Below, piece after piece: positions 23,731 through 34,041 of a stretch of DNA of 64,000 nt. The notes under the pieces are model-generated. The model saw nothing but the letters and a program-made list of their open reading frames with translations. It was not told the DNA's origin and searched no databases. The position numbers were made by a program, and so were the translations under genes. The stretch covers positions 74,521,751-74,585,750 of the forward strand of contig NC_092878.1 in NCBI RefSeq assembly GCF_028372415.1, written 5' to 3'. Numbering within the stretch: the stretch's first letter is position 1; each line of letters opens with the position of its first letter. Source of the stretch: Notamacropus eugenii (taxonomy: Eukaryota > Chordata > Mammalia > Diprotodontia > Macropodidae).

Positions 23731-23739
23731 TGATATCTA

Positions 23740-24218
23740 TCTTATTAATATTTTAAAAATAAATTTATATTTAATATTTTTTAAAAATAATTTGATTTCC
23801 AAATACCTTTCCTCCCTCCAGCCACTCCTTCACTCCTTCAGAAGCTAAGCAATATGATATTGATTATATGTTTGAAGTCATGCAAAATATATTTCCATGT
23901 AAGCTATGCGCAAAAAAAGGGGAGAAAAAATAAAATTTAAAAAAGCGCTTCAATCTGTACTCAGTGTTCATCAGTTTGTTTGTTTTTTTTCCTGGAGGTA
24001 AACAGCACTTTTCATAAGTCCTTTGGATCTTCTCACATTGATCAGAGCACCTTAGTTTTTCACAATTGTTCATTACAATATTGCTGTTACTGTGTACAGT
24101 TTTCTAGGGGTTCTTCTCCCTTCATTTTGAATCAGTTTTTCTGTCTTCTGATTTTTTTTCTGAAAACATCCTGTTCATTATTTGCTATATCACAATAGTA
24201 TTTCACAAAAATTATATA
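23740..24218 (-). mobile_element. L1 3' UTR and end, minus strand
   Basis: On the plus strand the antisense of an older marsupial L1 3' UTR is plain: 'gcaatatgatattgattata', 'gaagtcatgcaaaatatatt', 'cagtgttcatcagtttgttt', 'ttacaatattgctgttactg' and 'cacaatagtatttcacaaaa'. It stops abruptly at about 24218, where a plus-strand L1 starts. Confidence 0.8.
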
Positions 24219-25416
24219 CCACCCCCAGCTTCTGGGATAAGAACTCACTGTTCCACAAAAATTGCTGGGAAAACTGGATAATAGTTTGGCAGAAAGTAGC
24301 CAAATGCCTTACACTGTATGCAAGAATAAAGTCCAAATGGTACATGACCTAGGTATAAAGATTGATACTATGGACAAATTGGTGGAGCAATGAATACCAT
24401 ATTTATCAGATGTAGAGAGAAGGGAAGAATTTTTGATTAAAGAAGAGAAAGAAAGCATTATGAAGTGCAAGATGGATAATTTTGATTACATTAAACTGAA
24501 AAGGTTTGCACAACCAAACCCAATGCAATCAAGATTTGGAGGGATGTAGAAAACTGGGAAAGAATTTTTGCAGCTAGTGTCTATCATAAAGGCCTCATTT
24601 CTAGGATATATAGAGAACTGAGTCAAATATACAAAAATACAAGTCATTCTCCAGTTCATAAATGGTCAAAGGATATGAACAGGAACTTTTCAGAGGAAGA
24701 AATTAAAGATATCCTTAGTCATATGAAAATATGCTCTAAATCACTATTGATTAGAGAGATGCAAATAAAACAACTCTGAGGTAACACATCACAACTATCA
24801 GACTGACTGACATGGCAGAACAGGAAAATGATAAATGTTGGAGAGGACGTGGGAGAGTTGGAACACTAATTCTTATTGTTGGTAGAGCTGTGAGCTCACC
24901 CAACCATTCTGGAGAGTGTTTTGGAACTATGCCCAACGGGCTACAAAAATGTGCATACTCTTTGACCCAGCAGTATCGCTACTAGGACTGTATCCCCAAG
25001 AGATCATAAAAATGGGAAAGGGCTCCACACGTACAAAAATATTTATAGCAGCACTCTTTGTAGTTGCCAAAAACTGGAAGTCAAGGGGATTCCCATCAAC
25101 TGGGGAATGGCTGAATAAATTATGGTATATGAATGTAATGGAGTACTATTGTGCCATAAAAAAGGATGAACAAGAAGATTTCAGGGAGGCCTGGAAGGAC
25201 TTATATGATCTGATGCTGAACTAAAGGAGAAGAACCAGGAGAACTTTGTACACAGCAACGACCACAGTGTGCGAGAATTTTTTCTGATAGACTTGGAACT
25301 TAGTAATAATGCAAGAACTTAAAAAAAAAAAATCCCAATGGTTTTCTAAGGCAAAATGCCTTCCACACTCAGAGAAAGAACTACGGAATTCATTTGCAGA
25401 ATGTGGCAGATCATGC

Positions 25417-25456
<40 letters not shown>

Positions 25457-25690
25457 TATTATGTTATGATTTGTTATATGATTTCTTCCATTTATTTTAG
25501 TTCGTCTACATAGCATGACTATAGTGAAAACATCTTCAACAGGAAAACATATGTAGTACATATAAAGAATTGTGTACAGTCTTGGGGAGGGAGGGAGATA
25601 ATGGGGTGTAGGTGTGGGGGGGTTAAAATCTTAATTTTATGGTAGTGATTGTAGAACATTAAAAAAATAAATTAAATTAAATTTTAAAAA
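24219..25690 (+). mobile_element. 5'-truncated L1: ORF2 C-terminus and 3' UTR
   Basis: ORF2 remnant followed by 3' UTR. The last 102 codons remain open (24916-25224) and end at the expected stop. They include 'GFPSTGEWLNKLWYMNVMEYY' split as 'STGEWLNKLWYMN' and 'MEYYCAIKKDEQEDF', and the terminal 'WKDLYDLMLN'. Upstream parts of ORF2 are present but shifted or stopped. The 3' UTR has 'accacagtgtgcgagaattt', a (GT)n at 25417-25454 and ends in A-rich sequence. The 5' truncation abuts a minus-strand L1 3' end, giving an inverted pair. Confidence 0.9.
25417..25454. repeat. (GT)n microsatellite in L1 3' UTR
   Basis: GT run of about 38 bases. The same place in the next L1 copy (25984-25997) carries a shorter GT run, so it is a hypervariable point of this 3' UTR. 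Confidence 0.95.
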
Positions 25691-25699
25691 AAGGAAGAG

Positions 25700-26225
25700 A
25701 TACTTTAAAAAAATAGCTTGTATAATATTGTGATTGCTTCTCAAATGTCTGGTAGAATTTCCTTGAAAAAAAACATCTGGTCCTGCGAATTTTGTTTTCT
25801 TAGGGAGCTCTTTGAAGTCTTGTTCAACCACAGTGTAGGAGAGTTTTTTTTCTGGTAGACTTGAATCTTCATAGCAATGCAAGGATTTTAAAAAAAAATC
25901 CCAATGATCTTCTAAGGCAAAATGCCTTTCACATCCAGAGAAAGAACTATGGAATTCAATCGTAGAATGCAGCAGATCATTTTTGTGTGTGTGTGTTTAA
26001 TGTTTTGGTTTGTTATATGATTTCTCCCATTTATTTTAGTTCTTCTACACAGTATGAGTATAGTGAAAATGTATTCAATAGGAATGTATGTGTAGATCCT
26101 ATATAGAATTGTATGCCGTCTCAGGGAGGGAGGAGGGTTGTGGGGAGCAGGTAGGGGGGAAAAATTCTAAGTTTTATGGTAGTGAGTGTAGAACACTAAA
26201 AATAAATAAAATTAATATTAAAAAA
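25700..26225 (+). mobile_element. Short L1 insertion with inverted 5' segment
   Basis: The right part (25827-26225) is a plus-strand L1 3' UTR: 'accacagtgtaggagagttt', 'ttcatagcaatgcaaggatt', and an A-rich end. The left part (25700-25826) is ORF2 sequence in the opposite direction, reading on the minus strand 'DFKELPKKTKFAGPDVF', which corresponds to the start of the RT domain ('[13 protein letters not shown]'). This is the classic twin-priming inversion of L1. It sits in the A-rich tail of the preceding L1. Confidence 0.85.
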
Positions 26226-26499
26226 AGAAGTAAAAGAAGAAAAAATACATTCTCCATTTGATTTCTAAGGGAAAAACGACTCAAGTAGTGCTTCTGGAAA
26301 TTCAAGTTTTCAATTTTATTGTGATTAATATAGATTTGTTTTATTATTAGCTCTATAAGTTGCACATTGAAATTTAAGCAACCATTTGTTATTAGACACC
26401 TTTGTTTATACATGTTATGTGCCTTCAGTAAATATGTTGCTCATTGAGAGGAAATTTTTCTTCTAAGTAACTGTATAGAGTAGTTTCATTTTTATTATT
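26226..26499. other. Unassigned; may hold pseudogene 3' UTR
   Basis: Sequence between the L1 tail and the RAB9 pseudogene. On the minus strand it would lie 3' of the pseudogene reading frame and could be its 3' UTR. No direct evidence. Confidence 0.3.
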
Positions 26500-27077
26500 T
26501 AAACTGGAATTGCTGAACCTTCATTCTATGATCCTCTTCCTCCCATTTTATCAGCTCCACTTTGGAAATGTGGATAAAAATTCTCCTAACAGATTCTTCA
26601 AAAGCTGCTGCAACATTTGTGGCATCTTTTTCACTTGTTTCAAAGTAAGGATAATTGCTGTTGTCCCTCCACTAAGCCTGGCCTTTTTCTGCAGAAAACT
26701 CTTTCACTTTCATCAATCGTGCTACCCAAAATCACAAAAGAAAAGTTTTTGGGATCTTTGACATCTACATAGTGAGTGGATTATTTCTTCTGGAAACGTT
26801 GAGTCATTTGCATCGAAAGTAAAAAGGCAACAGTCAGAAAATCTGTAAAATGGCATTCACAGGCTTCTAAGGCATTCTTGACCTGCCATGCCTCAAATCT
26901 CCATGGTTACAAAGTATCCACAAACTTTCAAGCATCTATTTAAAAATTTTAAAATTCCAATTTGTAGACTAACTGGCTCTCCAGTATGTCAATGACATAT
27001 CTATTTATGTGAGAACTCTTCCTAAAACCACAATCTCCAAGGAGAATTGCTTCAAAAAGTGATGATTTTCCTGTCAC
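26500..27077 (-). pseudogene. RAB9A-like: RAB9-like processed pseudogene
   Basis: The minus strand carries a decayed copy of a RAB9 small GTPase reading frame without introns. RAB9 is a late-endosome GTPase for endosome-to-Golgi transport. From 27077 the frame reads 'TGKSSLFEAILLGDCGFRKSS' (written here as 'GKSSLFEAILLGD' then 'CGFRKSSHINRYV'), against RAB9A 'GKSSLFKVILLGD' and 'GGVGKSSLMNRYV'. The start codon is GTG instead of ATG. The P-loop GxxGVGKS is changed to CGFRKS, which would abolish nucleotide binding. The middle matches 'YVDVKDPKNFSFVILGSTID' (RAB9 'YADVKEPESFPFVILGNKID'). The end matches 'KDATNVAAAFEESVRRIF' (RAB9 'KDATNVAAAFEEAVRRVL'). Several frameshifts and stops separate these blocks. 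The C-terminal Cys-Cys lipidation site is not recognisable. RAB9B is a less likely parent. Because RAB9A has a single coding exon in mammals, absence of introns alone does not prove retroposition, but the decay shows it is not a working gene. Confidence 0.85.
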
Positions 27078-27145
27078 TCTTGAATGAAAAGACCTTTTTT
27101 ACTCCCAAATCCTTAAATTGTTCAGTTCTAGTGCATGGTGGCCAT

Positions 27146-27208
27146 TCTTTCCTTCCTTCCATCTTTCCCTCCTTCCTTCCTTTCTTCCTTCCTTCTTTCC
27201 TTCCATTC
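27146..27208. repeat. (CTTC)n/(TTCC)n microsatellite
   Basis: Imperfect pyrimidine tetranucleotide run of about 60 bases, immediately 5' of a SINE. Confidence 0.95.
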
Positions 27209-27209
27209 T

Positions 27210-27662
27210 CTTTCCAAAATCCTTAAAGCCAGTGCACTCTGAAGCCCACAGACTGGAGAAAAAGAGGTCTCTGCCCAAACTCCATTTAATAGATAATTTA
27301 GAGTGAGTATCAATAGTAACAGTTTCTCTTTTCCTCTCAGTTTGATTTTGGGATCTTTTTTTCTTTTGCTAATTAAAATCCCTTTCCCTAACTAATTCTT
27401 AAAGAGGCGTATTCACTCAATGGGTGTTACCTCCACGGAAGTGAATATTTCATCAGATCTAGCCTAAAAATGTCTCCCATTGCCTCCTGGGACATCTCCA
27501 GTCATCCTGATGAATATCTGGTCACTGAATCTAGATCGCTCAGGAGAAAAAAGTGAGACTGGTGACCTTCCACATCCCTCCCTCACTCAAAACAAAGTCA
27601 AGTGCTAGCTATGTCATCATTTCTCTGATGGCATGGTCTTCTTTGAAATGAAGGACAAACAA
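27210..27662 (+). repeat. Long marsupial SINE with RTE-like tail (Mar1-like)
   Basis: Shares its 5' part ('cagtgcactctgaagcccac', 'tcagtttgattttgggatct') as well as its 3' part ('gtcatcctgatgaatatctg', 'cctccctcactcaaaacaaa', 'gaaatgaaggacaaacaaaa') with the copy at 46974-47525. This shows the family is about 450-550 bases long, not only the 190-base 3' part seen in other copies. Confidence 0.8.
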
Positions 27663-28000
27663 AATGATATGCATTGTCAATACTACTCTGTTGTGCCCTC
27701 AGCCAGTCAAGGGCTGCTCCAAAAAAGAGCTGGCCCCATGTGGGACAGGGAGGTGGGTGATGAGAGGAGAAGGGAAAGACATTGCAGGTAGTGCCAAGCT
27801 CCATACTCAGCTGTTTCCAACCAGAGGAGAGGGAATAACATGGAGGTGTGGGGCTGAGCCATCCTGATATTTTTACAGCCAGTTCTTGGGTTTGAAAGCT
27901 TTCAATGCTTCCAAGTTGGTATGAACTGGGGAGGAATGAGATAATTGCTCCTTTGCTATGAGCTTTGATTTTTACCCAAGAATTTCTCTTGATTCCTCAG
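27663..28000. other. Unassigned, relatively GC-rich
   Basis: Nothing recognised. Composition is richer in G than the surroundings. It lies between a SINE and a tandem repeat. Confidence 0.35.
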
Positions 28001-28165
28001 GATTACAATCGGTACTGCTCCTCAAGGTCTATACTCCCTTGAGACTGAGAGTCACGCTGTTCCTCAGGATTCCTGTTCTCTTGGGATTGCAAATGATACT
28101 GTTCCTCAAAATCACTGATATTTGTAATTGAAGCAGATACTATTCCACAGGGTTCCTGCTCCCTG
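28001..28165. repeat. Degenerate tandem repeat, 42-base period
   Basis: The core 'actgctcctcaag' recurs in changed form: gctcctc at 28017, gttcctc at 28059, gttcctc at 28101 and attccac at 28142. Spacings are 42, 42 and 41 bases. The bases between the cores ('ccttgagactgagagt', 'cttgggattgcaaatg', 'gtaattgaagcagat') are also related. About four diverged units are visible. Confidence 0.75.
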
Positions 28166-28179
28166 TTGATCAAAACTTT

Positions 28180-29095
28180 TTGTTGCCCTTTAATCTAGGG
28201 CTAAATTTATCTAAATCTGAGAAGAATAAATTGAAGTTCATTACGAATATATTTTTAGTATTTCTTTCTTTAGTTCATTTAATACTTCCTTTAAGAAGTT
28301 GATCCTGTTGGGTTTTTTTTTTTTGCATGAATGTGCATATATATATACACATAATTCATTGTCTAGGGCACATTTTAGCAAAATGTCATTCTTTTCTTTT
28401 TATCTTTTGCTTAGGTCAGCATTTGTTTTTACTTTGTTTAATGTCATCATTGTGGGTAGTGACATTTTTAATTCAGCTAAAGCCACTGATATTTAACTCT
28501 AGAAGTGTCTTTTTTGTTTGTTTGTGTCAAATGTATTTCTTTTAAATAACAGATTGTTGACTTATAGTTTCTAATTTATTCTGCTATTTTCTTCCACTTT
28601 ATAGATGAGTTCACATTTGTAGTTATGACTGATAACTATGTATTTCCCTACATCTTACTTTATTATGCTTATCCTTTCCTTTCTCTATATTTCTCTATCC
28701 TCTCTTTAAGAATCTGTTTTGATTCTGACCACTGTCTTAACCCTTAGTTCATCCTCCTTCACTTCCCCCTCCTTTCTCTGAACCCTTTTCCTTCGTACTT
28801 TCATGCTGGGTAAGATGAGTTTCTTTTCCTCAATAGTTTTTTATTAGAATTATCTCTGTACTCATTACTGCTGTGTGTCTTCTTGACATCCTGGTTCCAG
28901 TATCAGCATGCCTTTCTATCTGTTTTTTGCTAAGTTTCCCTGAGCTGGAAAAAAAAAAAATTCTTGCTGTATTTTTTTTCCTTGGCTTTCCTATTCAGAG
29001 CTGAGTCTGATGCATTTTCTAGATTGTTTTGGAGGAAGAGTGTTGGGGAGCTGAGACTAAATTGCCTCAACTCAATCCACCATCTTGACTCCCAC
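28180..29095 (-). mobile_element. L1 lacking ORF1, 5' UTR joined to ORF2 start
   Basis: On the minus strand the element starts near 29093 with 'ggagtcaagatggtggattg', the same 5' end type as the L1 at 33449. It continues through a purine-rich spacer. At about 28610 it enters the ORF2 start: 'tgtgaactcatctataaagt', then 'agcagaataaattagaaact', matching the 'NSPIKRKRIxxWIK' start. It ends at about 28190 with 'agatttagataaatttagcc', equivalent to 'LSELDKSNL' in the endonuclease. ORF1 (about 1 kb in intact elements) is missing. The 3' part is also lost. Confidence 0.7.
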
Positions 29096-30479
29096 TTCTA
29101 TTGCACAGTGTAGCCAAAGGTTGTCGAGTTGCTATCTGCATGATTGGAGAATGTGACAATACAATATCACAGATACATTTTACTTTTGACTATTGCATGA
29201 AAATCTGCATTGCTTCATTTTCACTCATTAATCCTAGTGCTGATCTTTGAGATTAAAAGTAACAAATTAAACTCCTCTTCTCCACATTAGCATAGCACCT
29301 AAAATACCTGAAGATCATCCCTGGCACAGTTTACACTTCAATTTTACTACTTTCAAGGAACCATGAACTGAAAGGGTTACCTTTACACCACAATGAGTTA
29401 ACCATACACATTTCCTGGAATACTATTGAAATTCAAAAATCAAAACCAACACTGACATAATTTATATCTGATTAAGAAAATGTTTTTGTAGATAGATTCT
29501 GATTAGTGGAGATAATAAATAAAATGGTCATGTGCACTCAATTTTGCACTATTCAAAGTTATGGTAATTGGTTCCAACTCAAAGTAAACATGCCATGAGA
29601 ATTTACATAATGTTGCCTACTTCCTAGGATCTGTAAGGTGGACCCAGAGGTGTTGTTGCCTTGAACATAGTAAGCATTTGTTTTTTGTTGAATTTAATTG
29701 AATTGTCTTTCTATATTTGGAATTTAGTGCTTTTTCTTTTTAATAAAGCAGAAAAGCTGCCCTCCTGATACTATGAGAATGTTTTTCTTTCTTCCATGCA
29801 ATGTTGTTGCAAGCTATTTGAGGACTCCTCTGAATAAGAGATATTCTCTATATAAATATAAAGATGTTAGTTTTGTTGCTCCTTCTGAGAATCCTGTTCA
29901 TCCCCACATTCTTACAGGTGTTGCTTGCCTCAGCCTAATGGATTAATGGGTATTACTATGCATTGTGACACCAGAGCTATCTTATAATTATTAAACTCAT
30001 TTGAATAATTTTGCCTCACAATATCTAACTGCTTAATGCAGGAAAAATGAAATCAATCATGAAAAAGAAAAGAATGTACTTTTTTTTTTTGCATCTAAGT
30101 AGATTTAAAAGGGGGAAAGGAATTTATACAGCTTCATATTCATTACAGCTCAATTTCCATATCCAAAAAGTTTGCAATGAGATCCTACTCTGGCAATATT
30201 ATTTTAATTTGCAGGTAGGAGGGAGAACGTAGCACAGCACCATAAGGAAAATAAAAACATTGTGTAGTTCAGAGAACACTGGAGTGTTACTGAAAGGATA
30301 AATGTTCTATTTGGTTGTATAACTGATGAAGTGAATACATCTCATTGGGTTCACTTTTTACCTATAAAATTTTAACGTCTTTTCTTGTGACATTATAAGT
30401 TTATCCATATGACAAAGAAATTATTTTTGTATTGACTTACTGTTCAGTTTGAGTTGTCTTCATTTTTTGACAAGGTTTC
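29096..30479. other. No recognised feature
   Basis: AT-rich, no gene, RNA gene or named repeat recognised. The 30047-30232 open frame has no motif. Confidence 0.4.
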
Positions 30480-31245
30480 TAGAATTGAAGTTCAGGGGAA
30501 AGCAATGAACACAGTACACTTAGATTTTGTCCAAGTCTGTGACAAAATCTTGCCAAAGTATGATTGTGGAAAAAAAAATAGAGAGATGTTAATTAATTGA
30601 CTGTACAGTGGGATGAATTGAAAACCAGTAATTAAAGGTCATCCTGAAAGGAGAGTTTAGGGAGAGCATTACACATATTTGCTCTTGGCCCAACTCTGTT
30701 AAACATTTGTATCATTTATTTAGATGGAGGCACAAATGGTATATTTATTAAATTTTAAGACTGGATGCAAATGAAAGGGATAGCTAAAAATAATTGGATT
30801 TGTAAAGGTCATAATTTCACTATATTCTGTCTTCGTCAGATCATGTCTGGAAAAGTGTGTTTATTTATGTGTGCCACATTTTAGCAAGCACATTAATAAC
30901 CTAGTGAGTTTATAGTGGAGTGACCAAGAAGGTTAAGGGCCTAGAAGTTATGACAAGTGAATATCAGTTAAAGAAATGGGAACAGCCTAGAAAAGAGAAA
31001 GCATAAAATAAATCTTTTAGTGGTCTTCAATTATTTGAAAGTCTATTATGTCAGAGAAGTATTAGACTTGTTCTATATTACCCCACATGACGAAAACAGG
31101 AACATTAGATGGAAGTTGCAAAGAATCAAAATTAGGATTCATGTAAGGAAAAATGCCTAGTTAACTAAAACTAACCAAAAGTAAAATATATTCTTTGAGA
31201 GTTAGTGGGTTCACTCTACTAAATATATTTGTAATGTATATTATA
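30480..31245 (+). mobile_element. CR1/L3 LINE fragment, RT and 3' part
   Basis: Sense strand CR1/L3. 30520-30560 matches the 'DFSKAFDKVSHDIL' region ('tagattttgtccaagtctgt', 'gacaaaatcttgccaaagta'). 30595-30630 matches 'gtacagtggggtggattcaa'. 30680-30730 matches the 'LFNIFINDLDEGIDG' region ('ctctgttaaacatttgtatc'). 30870-31240 matches the 3' part: 'gtgccacattttagcaagca', 'aaggttaagggcctagaagt', 'tagtggtcttcaattatttg', 'gaagtattagacttgttcta', 'gatggaagttgcaaagaatc'. Very old copy with many changes. Confidence 0.8.
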
Positions 31246-31746
31246 GAAGGGGATCTTTGTTCAATGTCACCACTCTAGCTGTTGAGGACCTCTTGATGCA
31301 TCCCCATTCAAACAAGCAATCAAACATTTACACAGCCAAACATATAAAATAATGACAAGCTCAAATGTTAAAGTTATCATTAGCAAAGAGGCAAAAGAAA
31401 ATATAATATTTATATTACAACAAGGAAAATAATACAAATTATAAGCTACAAATGAAACTTGGTCCTATTGTCCAATCAATGAACTCGTTATATGTGGGGG
31501 AGGGTGAGCTTATACTTACAAGAAACTAGCAATAAAGTACACAGAGAAGGAAAATTCATTCTTTTGTGTAACTGAGAACTTTGAACTTCAAACTTAGATG
31601 TTATTGGTTTCTTTGAACACACATGCACTACACTAAAGTTCTCTACTTTCCAGATTTCTGTAGACAAAAAGCTTCTTCCTAGGTAAGAGGTCTCTCCTTT
31701 CATTTTTTCCAAATATTTAAAGAGCCATCATATGAAAAAGGGATTA
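31246..31746. other. Unassigned; short CR1-like end
   Basis: Mostly unassigned. 31690-31745 ('ttccaaatatttaaagagcc', 'atcatatgaaaaagggatta') resembles CR1/L3 sense sequence and the segments at 3630 and 42095. Confidence 0.4.
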
Positions 31747-31751
31747 CCATG

Positions 31752-32420
31752 TGTAACACCAAGGCAATATTCACAACACTGGTGGTGACTATGAATATGT
31801 TGGCATAGTTCTCAACTGAAAAGTATAATAAACTTGCCATATAGAAAGCAGAAGAAAAAATATTTGTTCAGACATCATAAAGCTGAATCCTCAAACCAGA
31901 AAGCTAAATCCACCACAATAGACAAGAAGTCAATACACATTAGCACTGCAGGGGACAAAACCATTTCCAAGGCTCTCTTCACACCTGCTGGGGCCTTCCC
32001 ACAAACAAACACCTGGGAGCCCAGCTGTCCGGTTGTCTGTGTCCTCTACTCCTTCCTCCCTAATTGCTATCACCAACTTCCTCCCAACTCTGTTCCACCT
32101 TTCCTGTTCCACCCATTCAGCAAGCATGGGCCATCTCCAATCATCCTGATGAATATTAGGCCACTGGACCCAGATGACTCAGGAGAAGAAAGTGAGGTTG
32201 GTGACCTTGCACATCCCTTCCTTACTAAAATCAAAGTCAACTGCAAGTCATGTCATCATCTTGATGTCATGGTCCTCTTCAAGAATGAAGGGCAAGTACA
32301 ACAACAACAATTCAGCAAACTTCTCCCACCACATGTGACTTAGATTTCCATGTGATGTAAATAGGTCACATAGGCTTATTAATTAATGAGAAATATCTTC
32401 TCATTTAGATTAGCATTATA
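31752..32420 (-). mobile_element. ERVL-type solo LTR with a SINE inside
   Basis: Same family as the 3' LTR of the provirus at 58656-59144. Shared blocks include 'aaggcaatattcacaacact', 'tggtggtgactatgaatatg' and 'ttctcccaccacatgtgact'. It is flanked by CCATG at 31747-31751 and again at 32421-32425, a 5-bp target duplication as is usual for ERVL. There is no internal sequence, so it is a solo LTR. A SINE of 187 bases (32124-32310) interrupts it. An open frame of 169 codons across it (31834-32343) is by chance. Confidence 0.85.
32124..32310 (+). repeat. Mar1-like SINE inserted in the LTR
   Basis: 3' part of the long SINE family: 'ccatctccaatcatcctgat', 'ggacccagatgactcaggag', 'ccttactaaaatcaaagtca', ending in (CAA)n. 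It is flanked by ATTCAGCAA at 32115-32123 and 32310-32318. The sister LTR at 59035 has a single GTTCAGCAA at the same place, the empty site. Confidence 0.9.
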
Positions 32421-33003
32421 CCATGGTTTACTTGGATATGGAGAGGAAATGGGTAGAAAATTCAAAGACAAAAAAAAGCTAAATCTAAGGTGAAAAAAAA
32501 TAAACACCCAAAACAACATTCCTATCAATACTTAGATATCTAATATTTAAGTATCTATTTAGATATCAATATTTAGATAGTTACAAGTAAATTTGGCTGA
32601 TTCACTGCTCTGCAAAAAGACAAGTCCTCTTCTCTTTTTTTTTCTTTTTTACAAAGAATTCATAAGTTCTTTTAACTAATAATCACTTTAAAAGGCATTT
32701 GGAAAGTGTTAAGTCTTTACATTAATAACTGATTCTAGAACCACTCTGTAACCAGCTTAGTTTTAATAACAAGATTTACACCTTAGAAATCTGCACCTAC
32801 AAATCAGGGCTCAATTTATCATTTTATTGAGTTACTAGATTTCGGAAAAGCTTACAATAATACTGGCTAATATTTATATAGTACTTACTATGTGCCAGAT
32901 ACTATGCTAAGAACTTTATGATTACTTATAAAATTGAATAAATTTATAAGTATGTATGCATACATTTACCACCTTCATTCTTTCAACTTCGTTGTCAGAA
33001 TAG
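32421..33003. other. Unassigned, with an antisense MIR end
   Basis: Nothing recognised except 'tagtacttactatgtgccag' with 'atactatgctaagaacttta' at 32878-32918, the antisense 3' end of a MIR. Confidence 0.5.
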
Positions 33004-34041
33004 GGGAGCGGAGCCAAGATGGGGCAGTAAGAGCAAGTAGTCACCTAAGCTCTAGGACAAACTCCTTCAGATACCTCTGAAAAGAGAATCTGAACAAATT
33101 TTAGCATGGCAGAATCCACTAAGAGACAGAGTGTGGCAGATTTCCAGCCCAGGAAAACATGGAAGGTCGACAGGAAGGATCTACTGCATGTGACTGAAGG
33201 AGAACACAACGTACAGCACACAGGCTGTGCCAGCGTGGACCCTGTCATAGCAAAGCAGAGCAGAACCACTAGGCAGTCAGAAACAGAAATAGCAGTGCAG
33301 ATTCTCAAACATATCAACTCAGGAGGAGAAACCAATGAAACTAAGTGAGAGAGAAGTGCAGAACCATAGGTAACAGCAGCAGCTGCTCCTGAGACTATCA
33401 GCCCACAGATTAAATGTCTGTAAGTCACCTACTTGAACTTACCAGGAGTCAAGATGGTGGAATGATCTGTAAATGCTCTCCCTCTTGATGACCTTGAGAA
33501 ATCTGGAGAATAGTTCCCCCAGAAAAATCCTGGAATAGTGGAATTTCCCAAAGGGGTAAACAATCTCTTAGCCCATGAGGCTAGTAAATTAACAAAAGAG
33601 GGTCTCTCTTGCTGTGGCTGAAGGGGACAAATGTAGCATTGGAGCTTTCCCAGACAGCCCCTTATCAAAGAATAAGGAGGAGATCCTGAGCCCCAGGGGG
33701 GTGTAACCTGCAACCACCAACACTAGGAACCCAAGCATTCTTTAGCACAACCAGGGGAATTGGGAAGACACTGTCATAAATGGGGTTGACAAACTTTTGA
33801 GCTTGCCTGTTCTCTAGCTCAGAAGAGGAGGCCTCCTGTGACCAGACCACCTCTCCCCCACATCTCATCCAGTGATCCCAAGGGTAACTTTTGGCATATC
33901 AGCCAGCTCAGCACCAGGAAAGCTGCAATATTATAGTTTCTAGCTGAAAGAACCAGAGACCACAATGCACAAAGCCTCAAGCTCCAAGCACAAGAATTGT
34001 GGGACAGAGCACTTTAAAGGTCAGGAAAAAAAGCAATCACC
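33004..34041 (+). promoter_or_regulatory. L1 5' UTR with two 5'-end motifs
   Basis: Two L1 5'-end motifs lie 437 bases apart: 'gccaagatgggg' at 33013 and 'gtcaagatggtgg' at 33449. Both resemble the YY1-type AAGATGG element at L1 starts. The second is the same type as the 5' end of the L1 at 29093. Either the 5' UTR is a composite, or a 5' scrap of another L1 lies before the true start at 33446. No promoter activity is implied. Confidence 0.55.

Noticed and set aside
31834-32343. 169-codon plus-strand open frame
   Set aside because: It runs antisense through an LTR and into a SINE; composition and position show chance.
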